A stretch of DNA of 7,901 nucleotides from Frankiaceae bacterium (GTDB lineage Bacteria; Actinomycetota; Actinomycetes; JAFAQI01): positions 1 to 7,901 of the forward strand of contig JAVEEE010000498.1 in NCBI GenBank assembly GCA_030840615.1. The letters run 5' to 3'. The notes beneath the pieces are model-generated. The model was not told the DNA's origin and made no database searches. It saw nothing but the letters and a program-made list of their open reading frames with translations. Numbering within the stretch: the first letter of the stretch is position 1; each line of letters begins with the position of its first letter. A program made the translations under genes and the position numbers. Of this stretch, positions 1 through 5,355 are shown piece after piece.

Positions 1-19
1 GAGCCTTCAGACCCGAGGG

Positions 20-649
20 TCAGGCCGAGGCGACCCGACCGAGTCCGGTGCGCGCGATCGCGACGTGACCGGCCGCGAGCGCCCACGCCGCCACGGTGGC
101 GAGGGCGAGGAGCAGGCCCCTCAGCGCACTGGTTGCCGGGCCATCGGTGTCGAACGGTGAACGCCACGCCGTGGCCGCTTGCAGCTGGACGACCGCAGGA
201 GCTGCAAGATCAGGGGCCATCACGTTCTGCACCCGGGTTCCCATCCCACCGAGGGCGAACGCTGTCGGCGACGCCGTCCACCCGCCGGCGGAGGTCCCGG
301 GAGCTCGCCCGCTCGACACCGGGCGAGTTCGAGCGCCGGTCGGAGTCGAGGAGACACCGGAGGGCGCGGGCGCGTGAGCGTGGTGTCGATGGCGCGGCGG
401 CTTCGCGTCGGGAGTCGTGTCGGTGCCGTGCCCGGCGATCTGCTGGAGCCTGGTCAGGGCGTCGTCGACACCTGACGTGACCGTCTTCACGACGTCGTCC
501 GGCGACGGGACCGGCGGCAGCGTCGGCGTAGTGACGGGGACCGGCGACGGGACCGGCAGCGGATCCGCGGCCGCGGTGCCTGCGCCCGCGAGGCACAGCA
601 CGGTCGTGGCGGCGGAGACTGCTGCAGAGCGGACGGCGATCGAGCGCAT
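20..649 (-). CDS. Secreted, Pro-rich, C-terminally membrane-anchored hypothetical protein
   Basis: I do not recognise a named family. The 209-residue product starts with a classical Sec signal peptide: Arg at residues 2 and 7, a hydrophobic core, and a likely cleavage after Ala28 (TAAA-DP). Residues 29-50 are a Pro/Val/Ser-rich stretch. A short predicted helix follows at about 52-72 (DDVVKTVTSGVDDALTRLQQ), then a His-rich patch (PRHRHHAHA, 85-93) and a low-complexity Ser/Thr/Pro/Gly linker. Residues 174-199 form a hydrophobic segment followed by Arg, a probable C-terminal membrane anchor. The frame is open upstream to 862, but those residues run antisense through the neighbouring gene's end and look non-coding. 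The ATG at 649 has a GAAGGGAG ribosome site about 9 bases upstream and is immediately followed by the signal peptide. It lies 73 bp after the methyltransferase gene on the same strand and may share its transcript. Cell-surface location is well supported; function is unknown. Confidence 0.75.
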   Translation of the reverse strand: MRSIAVRSAAVSAATTVLCLAGAGTAAADPLPVPSPVPVTTPTLPPVPSPDDVVKTVTSGVDDALTRLQQIAGHGTDTTPDAKPPRHRHHAHAPAPSGVSSTPTGARTRPVSSGRAPGTSAGGWTASPTAFALGGMGTRVQNVMAPDLAAPAVVQLQAATAWRSPFDTDGPATSALRGLLLALATVAAWALAAGHVAIARTGLGRVASA

Positions 650-658
650 GCTGGGGTG

Positions 659-694
659 CTCCCTTCGTTGCCCCCCATTCAGGGAGAACAACGA
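659..694 (-). promoter_or_regulatory. Possible ribosome-site-sequestering leader of the secreted-protein gene
   Basis: On the minus strand the Shine-Dalgarno core AGGGAG (664-659) is perfectly complementary to CTCCCT (686-681) upstream in the same leader. A second perfect 6-bp pair, TCGTTG (694-689) with CAACGA (670-665), cannot fold in the same simple structure because the two stems interleave. The leader could therefore switch between a form that hides the ribosome site and one that exposes it. This is read from complementarity only; no known riboswitch class was recognised, and 6-bp matches arise by chance in GC-rich DNA. Confidence 0.3.
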
Positions 695-722
695 CGCATG
701 TACCCAAAAGTGACGGCCTGGA

Positions 723-1340
723 TCACGCCGCGACGGCAGTTCCTTCGTAGAGGGAGCCGAAGGCTCTCGGCTCGCCCTTGCCGTAGTAGGTGTCGAGGCG
801 CGTGATCGCCATGCCGCCGGCCTCGATGATCGACGGGATGTCGCGGTTGAGATGGCACCCACCGGCGATGCGCTGCTGCATTCCGTTCAGCCTCGCCTGC
901 CACTTGCGCACCTTCTCGTCCGGGGCGAGTCCGTGCTCGACGAAGAACAGCTGACCGCCCGGTCTCAGCGCTCGTCGCATCTCGCGAACGGCGGCGACCG
1001 GGTCGGGGATCGTGCACAAGCTCCAGGTGCAGAGGACCGTGTCCGCCGAAGCATCGGCCAGCGGAAGGCGCTGGCCGTCGAGACCGATCACCTCGACCGG
1101 CACCGATGTGTCGGCGATGCGGCCGGCCGCGAGCTGCACCCCGAGGCCGGAAGGCTCGACGGCACGCAGCCGCGTCACCCCGTCAGGGAGGAACGGGAGG
1201 TTGTGCCCGGTCCCGAAGCCGACCTCCAACACCTCGCCGTGCAGCCCGGAGCACACGCGTCCTCTGATCTCGCGGGTCTGTTTCGTGTTCATCACTACGT
1301 TGATCACGCGAGGGAGCACGCGGTCGTCGTAGAAGCCCAT
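723..1340 (-). CDS. Class I SAM-dependent methyltransferase, METTL7-like
   Basis: The 205-residue product has the Rossmann methyltransferase motifs in order. Motif I is LEVGFGTG (38-45, SAM binding). The acidic ribose-binding position is VEPSG (61-65). The motif II region is ADTVLCTWSLCTIPDP (99-114), and LRPGGQLFFVEH (125-136) follows. The C-terminal GGCHLNRD (160-167) resembles the DGCNLTRE segment I recall from animal METTL7 (TMT1) thiol methyltransferases, which also share the VCTLVLCSV-like stretch. The substrate is unknown; a lipid, quinone or thiol are all possible. I chose the ATG at 1340 because MGFYDDRVLPR looks like the usual family N-terminus and an AGAGGGG site lies 9 bases upstream. 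An alternative GTG at 1400 overlaps the stop of the PspC gene by 4 bases (GTGA) and would add 20 residues, so translational coupling is possible. Either way it sits in the same transcription direction directly after the PspC gene. Confidence 0.88.
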   Translation of the reverse strand: MGFYDDRVLPRVINVVMNTKQTREIRGRVCSGLHGEVLEVGFGTGHNLPFLPDGVTRLRAVEPSGLGVQLAAGRIADTSVPVEVIGLDGQRLPLADASADTVLCTWSLCTIPDPVAAVREMRRALRPGGQLFFVEHGLAPDEKVRKWQARLNGMQQRIAGGCHLNRDIPSIIEAGGMAITRLDTYYGKGEPRAFGSLYEGTAVAA

Positions 1341-1396
1341 GGCCACAACCCCTCTGCCCGGCAACTCGGCCATCATCCTCCGTCGGTGGGCGCCGG

Positions 1397-2272
1397 TCAC
1401 GCCGTGCGGATGTCGACCGCACCGACTCCGACGAGGACGTCGATGACCAACCGGTCGTCAGCCGTCGCGGGTCCGTCGCCCAGCGACTGTGTCTGCTCCG
1501 CATCGACGCCACTGACCTCGTGGCCGTCGATCGTCACGCTGCCCAGACCCGAGCGCGCATGCACGACGACCGCGGCAGAGGCCGGCACGGTGACCGCGAC
1601 GTCGCCTCGCCCGAGCCGCACCTCGGTGCGGTGGTGGCCGGCCACCGTCAACGACGACAGGTCGAGGTTGACCTTGCCGGCGCCGTACTCATATGACGAC
1701 TGCAGGTCGCTCACTGAAGACACGTGATAGGTCCGCGTCCCGAAATGACTGCCGAAGATGCCGACCGTGCCGAGCGCCAACACGAGCAAGGCCGCGACGG
1801 ACACGAGCATCCACCGACCGCGTCGCGTGCCGACGACGAGAGCGATGACCAAGGCGGCGACGAGCAGTCCGACCGGTGCACCCCACCACAGCGCGTGTGC
1901 GATCCCGGTGAAGACGACGACCGCGAGTACGACGAGGAGTACGGCGGGGAGGCGCGACGCGAGCCGGGCCGGTCTTCCTTCTGGCCGCAGTGGCGCCGGC
2001 CCGTCGGTCGACGGCGTGAGCAGCCAGCCGGCCAGGTAGACCGCGAGACCGATGCCGCTCACCAGGGTCGCGACGACGGCGACGATGCGGACCAGCGTGA
2101 TGTCGAGGTTCCAGCGTTGGGCGATGCCGGCGCAGACACCTGCGAGCATGCGGCCCTCGCGGGGCCGGACGAACAGCGGGTCGGGCCGGCGGGTTTCTTC
2201 CGAGGGCGGGTTGGGCGGGTCTGAGGGTGGGTTGGGAGGGTCTAGTGGCTCAGTTGCCGGGGTTTCTGTCAT
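1397..2272 (-). CDS. PspC-domain membrane protein with LiaF-like C-terminal domain
   Basis: This is a 291-residue membrane protein. Residues 1-30 are Pro-rich and contain a duplicated DPPNPPS unit. A PspC domain covers about 34-88 (PLFVRPREGRMLAGVCAGIAQ, then a hydrophobic helix ending in AGWLLTPS). Three more likely membrane helices follow at about 108-126, 131-148 and 154-174. The last 115 residues are extracytoplasmic beta-rich sequence (KVNLDLSSLTV, TEVRLGRGDVAVTVPA, VVVHARSGLGSVTIDG). This resembles the cell-wall-active-antibiotic-response region of LiaF/VraT-type proteins. PspC and LiaF families act in envelope stress sensing and modulate partner kinases. The gene is transcribed divergently from a PspC-domain kinase, so I infer it modulates that kinase or is its target. 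The ATG at 2272 has only a weak upstream GGTCTGGG-like site. The stop overlaps a possible GTG start of the next gene. Confidence 0.88.
   Translation of the reverse strand: MTETPATEPLDPPNPPSDPPNPPSEETRRPDPLFVRPREGRMLAGVCAGIAQRWNLDITLVRIVAVVATLVSGIGLAVYLAGWLLTPSTDGPAPLRPEGRPARLASRLPAVLLVVLAVVVFTGIAHALWWGAPVGLLVAALVIALVVGTRRGRWMLVSVAALLVLALGTVGIFGSHFGTRTYHVSSVSDLQSSYEYGAGKVNLDLSSLTVAGHHRTEVRLGRGDVAVTVPASAAVVVHARSGLGSVTIDGHEVSGVDAEQTQSLGDGPATADDRLVIDVLVGVGAVDIRTA
2202..2243 (+). repeat. Two-copy 21-bp G-rich tandem repeat with G-quadruplex potential
   Basis: Two adjacent 21-bp units (2202-2222 and 2223-2243) differ at two positions only. Read on the plus strand they give eight GGG runs between 2204 and 2240, with loops of 1-5 bases, a textbook match to a G-quadruplex pattern. 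The repeat lies inside the PspC gene and encodes residues 11-23 of its Pro-rich N-terminus (the duplicated DPPNPPS). The G-rich strand is the template strand for that gene. It also lies upstream of the divergent kinase gene. Confidence 0.85.
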
Positions 2273-2405
2273 GCCCAGACCATGCGCGGCACAGGGGCCC
2301 TGGCGGATCCGGCTGAGCGCCTGTTTCGACCCTGACCTTCGTCTCCGGGATCCCTCCGGGTCCGATCCGGATCCCGCGGGTGCGTCGAGGTGTGATCCTT
2401 GACCT
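2273..2405. promoter_or_regulatory. Divergent promoter region between PspC gene and kinase operon
   Basis: This 133-bp gap separates the two start codons and must hold the promoters for both directions unless promoters lie within genes. No convincing -35/-10 pair was found by eye. TTGACC at 2400-2405 abuts the kinase GTG and is too close to serve it. The kinase start has no strong ribosome site: GAGG at 2387-2390 is 15 bases away. Its expression may therefore be low or start from a short leader. The region contains the 11-bp-spaced repeat array listed separately. Confidence 0.6.
2344..2376. repeat. Triple TCCGG array at 11-bp spacing with inverted repeat (possible operator)
   Basis: TCCGG starts at 2344, 2355 and 2366, giving three near-direct repeats with exact 11-bp period, about one helical turn. 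The array also contains a perfect 8-bp inverted repeat CGGGATCC (2346-2353) / GGATCCCG (2369-2376) and the 10-bp palindrome GATCCGGATC (2364-2373). Sites on one helix face in a divergent promoter are typical of cooperative regulator binding. The adjacent NarL-type regulator is the natural candidate to bind here, which is inference. Confidence 0.5.
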
Positions 2406-3686
2406 GTGACTTCCGAGGTAGGCCCGCAGCCGCTGCGGCCGGACCGGCCGCCGCTGCTTCGGCGTAGCGACGGCCGGTTGCTCGCGGGGGTAGCGACCGG
2501 CGTCGCCGCTCACCTGGGTGTGCCCGTCGTCGCGGTCCGCGTGGTCTTCGCGCTCCTCACCGTCAACGGCATCGGTGTGCTGGCTTACGTCGGGTTGTGG
2601 CTGCTCGTCCCGTCCGACGGTCGTGAGGGAGTGCATCGCCCGCGCCTGCGCAGTCCGCGTCAATTCATCCGCGTCCTCGTGCGACATCGGCCGGGTGACG
2701 ATCCGCGCCGACGGTTGAAGCTGCTCGGCTACTTGCTGCTCGGCATCGCCTCGGGTTCGTTGCTCGGGCTCTTCGGCCTCGACGTCGGCGGCCACAGCAT
2801 CCTGCCGCTCTCGGTCGCCGGCGTCGGCGCGCTGCTCATCTGGTGGCGCGCGCCTGAGGCGCAACGCGAGCAGTGGGGCAAGGACGCGCGGCGTTATCGG
2901 ACTCGGCTCGGGCGGCGCGGTCCCGTCCTGGTGATCCTCGCCGGCATCGGGCTCGTCGTCATCGGCATCACGTCGTTCCTGGCCGCACACGACGCGCTGG
3001 CGCAGGCCCGGAACGGCGCGATCGCGATTGTCGCGACCCTCGTCGGGGTGCTGCTGGTCGCGGGGCCGTGGCTGCTTCGGCTCGTGCGCGAGCTCACCGC
3101 CGAACGCCGCGCGCGCATCCGCGAGCACGAGCGGGCCGAGCTCGCCGCACATGTGCACGACTCCGTCCTCCAGACGCTCGCACTCATCCAGGCGCAAGCC
3201 GCTGACACCGACGCCGTTCGACGGCTGGCGCGGCGCCAGGAACGTGAGCTGCGTTCGTGGCTCTATGTGAAGTCGGCGGCGGATGGTGACGGCACGATGT
3301 CGTTTGCCGATGCGCTGCGGGCTGCAGCAGCCGACGTCGAAGACGCGCACGCCGTCACCATCGACGTCGTTGTCGTCGGCGACGCGGATCTCGATGACGC
3401 CCTGGCGGCGACCGTCGCCGCGGCGCGTGAGGGCATGGTCAACGCGGCCAAGTCGTCCGGCGCTCCTGCCGTGTCGGTCTTCGCGGAGATCTCCACGAAA
3501 GACGTCGAGGTCTTCGTGCGTGACCGCGGCCGCGGCTTCGACCCCGAGCAGGTGCCGGCGGACCGCCGAGGCATCCGCGACTCGATCGTCGGACGCATGG
3601 CCAGGCACGGTGGCGAAGGACTGGTGCGCAGCGGGCCGACCGGCACGGAAGTGGCGCTGAGCGTCACCCGAAAGGTCAACGCGTGA
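2406..3686 (+). CDS. PspC-domain sensor histidine kinase
   Basis: This is the 426-residue membrane kinase of a two-component system. An N-terminal PspC domain spans about 16-70 (LLRRSDGRLLAGVATGVAAHLG, then a membrane helix ending GLWLLVPSDG). Further hydrophobic helices lie at about 104-126, 130-147, 171-193 and 203-226. The HisKA_3-type dimerisation helix follows, with RIREHERAELAAHVHDSVLQ; His251 is the expected phosphorylated residue. The ATP-binding domain shows an N box (AREGMVNAAKSS, Asn346), a G1 box (VRDRGRGFD, 371-379) and a glycine-containing GIRDSIVGRMARHGG segment (389-403). No large extracellular sensor domain is visible, so sensing is probably within or at the membrane. The GTG at 2406 is the only reasonable start because an in-frame TGA ends at 2402. 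The stop overlaps the start of the response regulator gene by 4 bases, indicating a coupled operon. The kinase is divergent from a second PspC gene. Confidence 0.93.
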   Translation: MTSEVGPQPLRPDRPPLLRRSDGRLLAGVATGVAAHLGVPVVAVRVVFALLTVNGIGVLAYVGLWLLVPSDGREGVHRPRLRSPRQFIRVLVRHRPGDDPRRRLKLLGYLLLGIASGSLLGLFGLDVGGHSILPLSVAGVGALLIWWRAPEAQREQWGKDARRYRTRLGRRGPVLVILAGIGLVVIGITSFLAAHDALAQARNGAIAIVATLVGVLLVAGPWLLRLVRELTAERRARIREHERAELAAHVHDSVLQTLALIQAQAADTDAVRRLARRQERELRSWLYVKSAADGDGTMSFADALRAAAADVEDAHAVTIDVVVVGDADLDDALAATVAAAREGMVNAAKSSGAPAVSVFAEISTKDVEVFVRDRGRGFDPEQVPADRRGIRDSIVGRMARHGGEGLVRSGPTGTEVALSVTRKVNA

Positions 3687-4342
3687 GCGCGGCGTCCTCA
3701 GGCCGGGTGCGGGTCGTGCTGGTCGACGACCATCGCCTCGTCCGCAGCGGCGTTCGCGCGGAGCTGGGGGCTGAGGTGGACGTCGTGGGCGAGGCCGGCG
3801 ACGTCGACGAGGCCATCCGCGTGATCACTGCCGAGAAACCGGACGTCGTGCTGCTCGACGTGCACATGCCGGGCGGTGGCGGCGCGGAGGTGATCCGTGG
3901 CGTGCATGGCGTTCTGCCCGCCGTACGGTTCCTTGCCCTGTCGGTGTCCGATGCAGCCGAGGACGTCATCGGCGTCGTCCGCGCAGGCGCCCGCGGCTAT
4001 GTCACCAAGGCGATCGACGGCCCTGCGCTCACCACGGCGATCGTGCAGGTCGCATCCGGCGATGCCGTGTTCGGCCCGCGTCTCGCCGGCTTCGTTCTCG
4101 ACGCCTTCGCCGGGCCGGCAGCCGCGACACCGGCAGGCGACGACGACCTCGACTCGCTCACGCCGCGCGAGCGCGAGGTGCTGCGGCTCATCGCCCGCGG
4201 CTATACCTATCGCGAGGCCGCGCAGGAGCTGGTGCTGTCGGCGCGAACGATCGAGACGCACGTCTCGTCGGTCTTGCGCAAACTGCAGATGTCCAACCGC
4301 CGCGAGCTCGCCCGCTGGGCGTCGAGCCGGCGGCTCGTCTAG
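3683..4342 (+). CDS. NarL/FixJ-family response regulator with LuxR-type HTH
   Basis: The 219-residue product has an N-terminal receiver domain (about 9-125). It carries the acidic pair Asp15-Asp16, phosphoacceptor Asp59 in VVLLDVHMPGG, a conserved Ser at 87 and Lys109 in the GYVTKA motif. A linker rich in Ala, Pro and Asp leads to a LuxR-type DNA-binding domain at about 156-215. The motifs there are LTPREREVLRLIARGYTYRE and LSARTIETHVSSVLRKL, with the recognition helix in the latter. The GTG start lies in a GTGA overlap with the kinase stop, so the two proteins are almost certainly partners. All phosphorylation residues are intact. The likely targets are its own operon and the divergent PspC gene, given the repeat array between them, but this is inference. 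The stop codon lies just 12 bp from the convergent lipoprotein gene. Confidence 0.95.
   Translation: MSAASSGRVRVVLVDDHRLVRSGVRAELGAEVDVVGEAGDVDEAIRVITAEKPDVVLLDVHMPGGGGAEVIRGVHGVLPAVRFLALSVSDAAEDVIGVVRAGARGYVTKAIDGPALTTAIVQVASGDAVFGPRLAGFVLDAFAGPAAATPAGDDDLDSLTPREREVLRLIARGYTYREAAQELVLSARTIETHVSSVLRKLQMSNRRELARWASSRRLV
4323..4337. terminator. Short GC hairpin at convergent gene ends
   Basis: CGAGCC-GGC-GGCTCG forms a perfect 6-bp stem with a 3-base loop at the very 3' end of the response regulator coding sequence. It sits 2 bases before the TAG and within 32 bp of the lipoprotein gene's stop on the other strand. No T tract follows, so it is a weak candidate for a bidirectional terminator. 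It could equally be a by-product of the SSRRLV coding sequence. Confidence 0.3.
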
Positions 4343-4354
4343 AACGCGGCCAGG

Positions 4355-4894
4355 TCAGTAGCTGTAGTCGTAACCGCTGCTCGTGGCGCTCGGCGAAGGT
4401 TGGGTGGCCGCGGCGACGTCGCCCGCCGGAGTCAGGACGTGCCAGCGGAAGTGCTGGGCGCCGAACGCATCGCTGACGTCGTCACCGGTTGCCTGCCCGG
4501 CCCCTTTGTCGAAAGCGAACCGGTAGAGCGGCCGACCCGCGGCGGTCACCTGCGTCGTCCCGTCGTTGCGGGCCGCAGTGCCCAGCTTGGCGGTGACGTC
4601 GGAGTCGGCCATCGGCGCCGAACCCGCGGGGACCGTGACCGGCAGCCAGACCTTCGTGCATGCGCCGGTGCACAGGACGCGACCCGAGCTCTCCTGGTCC
4701 GGGGTGTAGAGCGTGCGGCCCTGCGCGTCGACGAGGACGTCGCCGACGCCGGACACCGACTGAGCCTTGACCGTCGCCACCGTGGCGCTGTCGGGCGGCG
4801 ACGCCGTCTTCCCACCGGATGATCCACCGCCGCAGGCGGCAAGCGCGAGCGGAAGGACCAGGACGCCGGCGACGTAGGCCGCGGTTCGCTTCAT
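4355..4894 (-). CDS. COG4315-type secreted-repeat lipoprotein
   Basis: The 179-residue product has a lipoprotein signal peptide: MKRT, a hydrophobic core and the lipobox LALAAC, with lipidated Cys21 followed by a Gly/Ser linker. Two copies of the Lipoprotein_15 (COG4315) repeat follow. The first is at about 52-86 (LVDAQGRTLYTPDQ, then CTGACTKVWLPV). The second is at about 115-156 (QVTAAGRPLYRFAFDKG, then FRWHVLTPAG). Cys75 and Cys79 are typical of the first repeat and could form a disulfide. The tail ends in an aromatic GYDYSY. The protein should be anchored to the outer face of the cytoplasmic membrane; the family's biochemical role is not established. I chose the ATG at 4894; an in-frame GTG at 4906 would add four residues. 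Neither has a strong ribosome site. The gene follows the DUF4242 gene by 32 bp on the same strand, so they may be co-transcribed. Confidence 0.88.
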   Translation of the reverse strand: MKRTAAYVAGVLVLPLALAACGGGSSGGKTASPPDSATVATVKAQSVSGVGDVLVDAQGRTLYTPDQESSGRVLCTGACTKVWLPVTVPAGSAPMADSDVTAKLGTAARNDGTTQVTAAGRPLYRFAFDKGAGQATGDDVSDAFGAQHFRWHVLTPAGDVAAATQPSPSATSSGYDYSY

Positions 4895-4897
4895 GCC

Positions 4898-4930
4898 CTG
4901 AACCACGTCATGTCGACCCGATGGGTTCAG
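4898..4930 (-). promoter_or_regulatory. 7-bp inverted repeat spanning the DUF4242-lipoprotein junction
   Basis: CTGAACC (4898-4904) and GGTTCAG (4924-4930) are a perfect 7-bp inverted repeat, with a GTCGAC palindrome near the centre. In the minus-strand RNA the 5' arm covers the DUF4242 stop codon and the 3' arm ends 3 bases before the lipoprotein ATG. A hairpin there would hide the initiation region when ribosomes are not terminating upstream. It could alternatively be a DNA operator. No family of sites was recognised. Confidence 0.35.
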
Positions 4931-5172
4931 CCCGGGATGACCTCGTGGATCTCGTCGGCAACAAGGCCGTGTGCCTTGCGGTGCACCGTGTTGGCCGCCT
5001 CGGCGTCCGGTGCGTCGACCAGGCAGAAGATCTTGCCGTTGGCCTCGTCGACCCAGTAGTTCTTGTAGTCGACTCCGTGCTCACCCTGAACCGCAAGATC
5101 AGCCTCGTGCGCCTTGGCCACGTCCGCGGCCTTGACGCCATCGACGTTGTGGATGTCCATGAACAGCGGCAC
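4927..5172 (-). CDS. DUF4242 family protein (SCO4226-like, nickel-associated)
   Basis: This is a small cytosolic protein of 81 residues and covers the whole family length. The start region MPLFMDIHNVDG and the later GKIFCLVDAPDAEAANTVHRKAHGLVADEI (47-76) are the hallmarks of DUF4242. The described member I recall is SCO4226 of Streptomyces coelicolor, a ferredoxin-like-fold protein reported as nickel-responsive or nickel-binding. Candidate ligands here are His22, Cys50, His64, His68 and His76; which are used is not visible from sequence. The start is the GTG at 5172 rather than the ATG at 5160: the added MPLF matches the family, and AGGGGG lies 7 bases upstream of the GTG. It is the first gene of a possible two-gene unit with the lipoprotein, divergent from the DUF2182-DUF1326 pair. 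No signal peptide is present. Confidence 0.85.
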   Translation of the reverse strand: MPLFMDIHNVDGVKAADVAKAHEADLAVQGEHGVDYKNYWVDEANGKIFCLVDAPDAEAANTVHRKAHGLVADEIHEVIPG

Positions 5173-5215
5173 TCCGCCACCCCCTGTTGGTCTATGCGCT
5201 GAATTCGATGGGCGG

Positions 5216-5244
5216 AGATTACGCCGAAAAGAGCCGGGCCGGAA
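5216..5244 (-). promoter_or_regulatory. Candidate promoter of the DUF4242 gene
   Basis: On the minus strand TAATCT (5221-5216) fits the actinobacterial -10 pattern TANNNT. A weak -35-like TTCCGG (5244-5239) lies 17 bases upstream. Transcription would begin near 5209 and give a leader of about 35 bases containing the AGGGGG ribosome site. The rest of the 183-bp gap to the divergent gene at 5356 shows no clear plus-strand promoter. Confidence 0.35.
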
Positions 5245-5355
5245 GAGGTCGCGCGTAGCTGCACCCTTCGAGGATTCTGATCCACAGCGATGACAGGACG
5301 CTCCCGGAGGGTGTAGACACCGCCTAGAGGAAGGCCGTCTCGCCGGGGGGTCCGA

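Noticed and set aside
10..21. GACCC-GA-GGGTC inverted repeat at the end of the secreted-protein gene, considered as a terminator
   Set aside because: The loop would be only 2 bases, no T tract is visible, and the window ends 9 bases beyond it.
650..862. N-terminal extension of the secreted protein to a start at 862
   Set aside because: It would place 71 Arg/Ser-rich residues before a complete signal peptide and overlap the methyltransferase gene; the ATG at 649 has a proper ribosome site.
852..1727. Plus-strand open frame of about 290 codons opposite the methyltransferase and PspC genes
   Set aside because: No recognisable domain and composition typical of an antisense shadow; the minus-strand genes have clear motifs.
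3028..3270. Short plus-strand open frames inside the kinase gene in other frames
   Set aside because: Arg/Ser-rich translations without motifs, fully contained in a gene with a complete kinase domain set.
2250..3608. Long open frame of about 450 codons on the minus strand, opposite the kinase gene
   Set aside because: The translation is low-complexity Arg/Asp/Gly/Pro-rich with no domain, and it mirrors the GC-biased codons of the well-supported kinase gene on the other strand.
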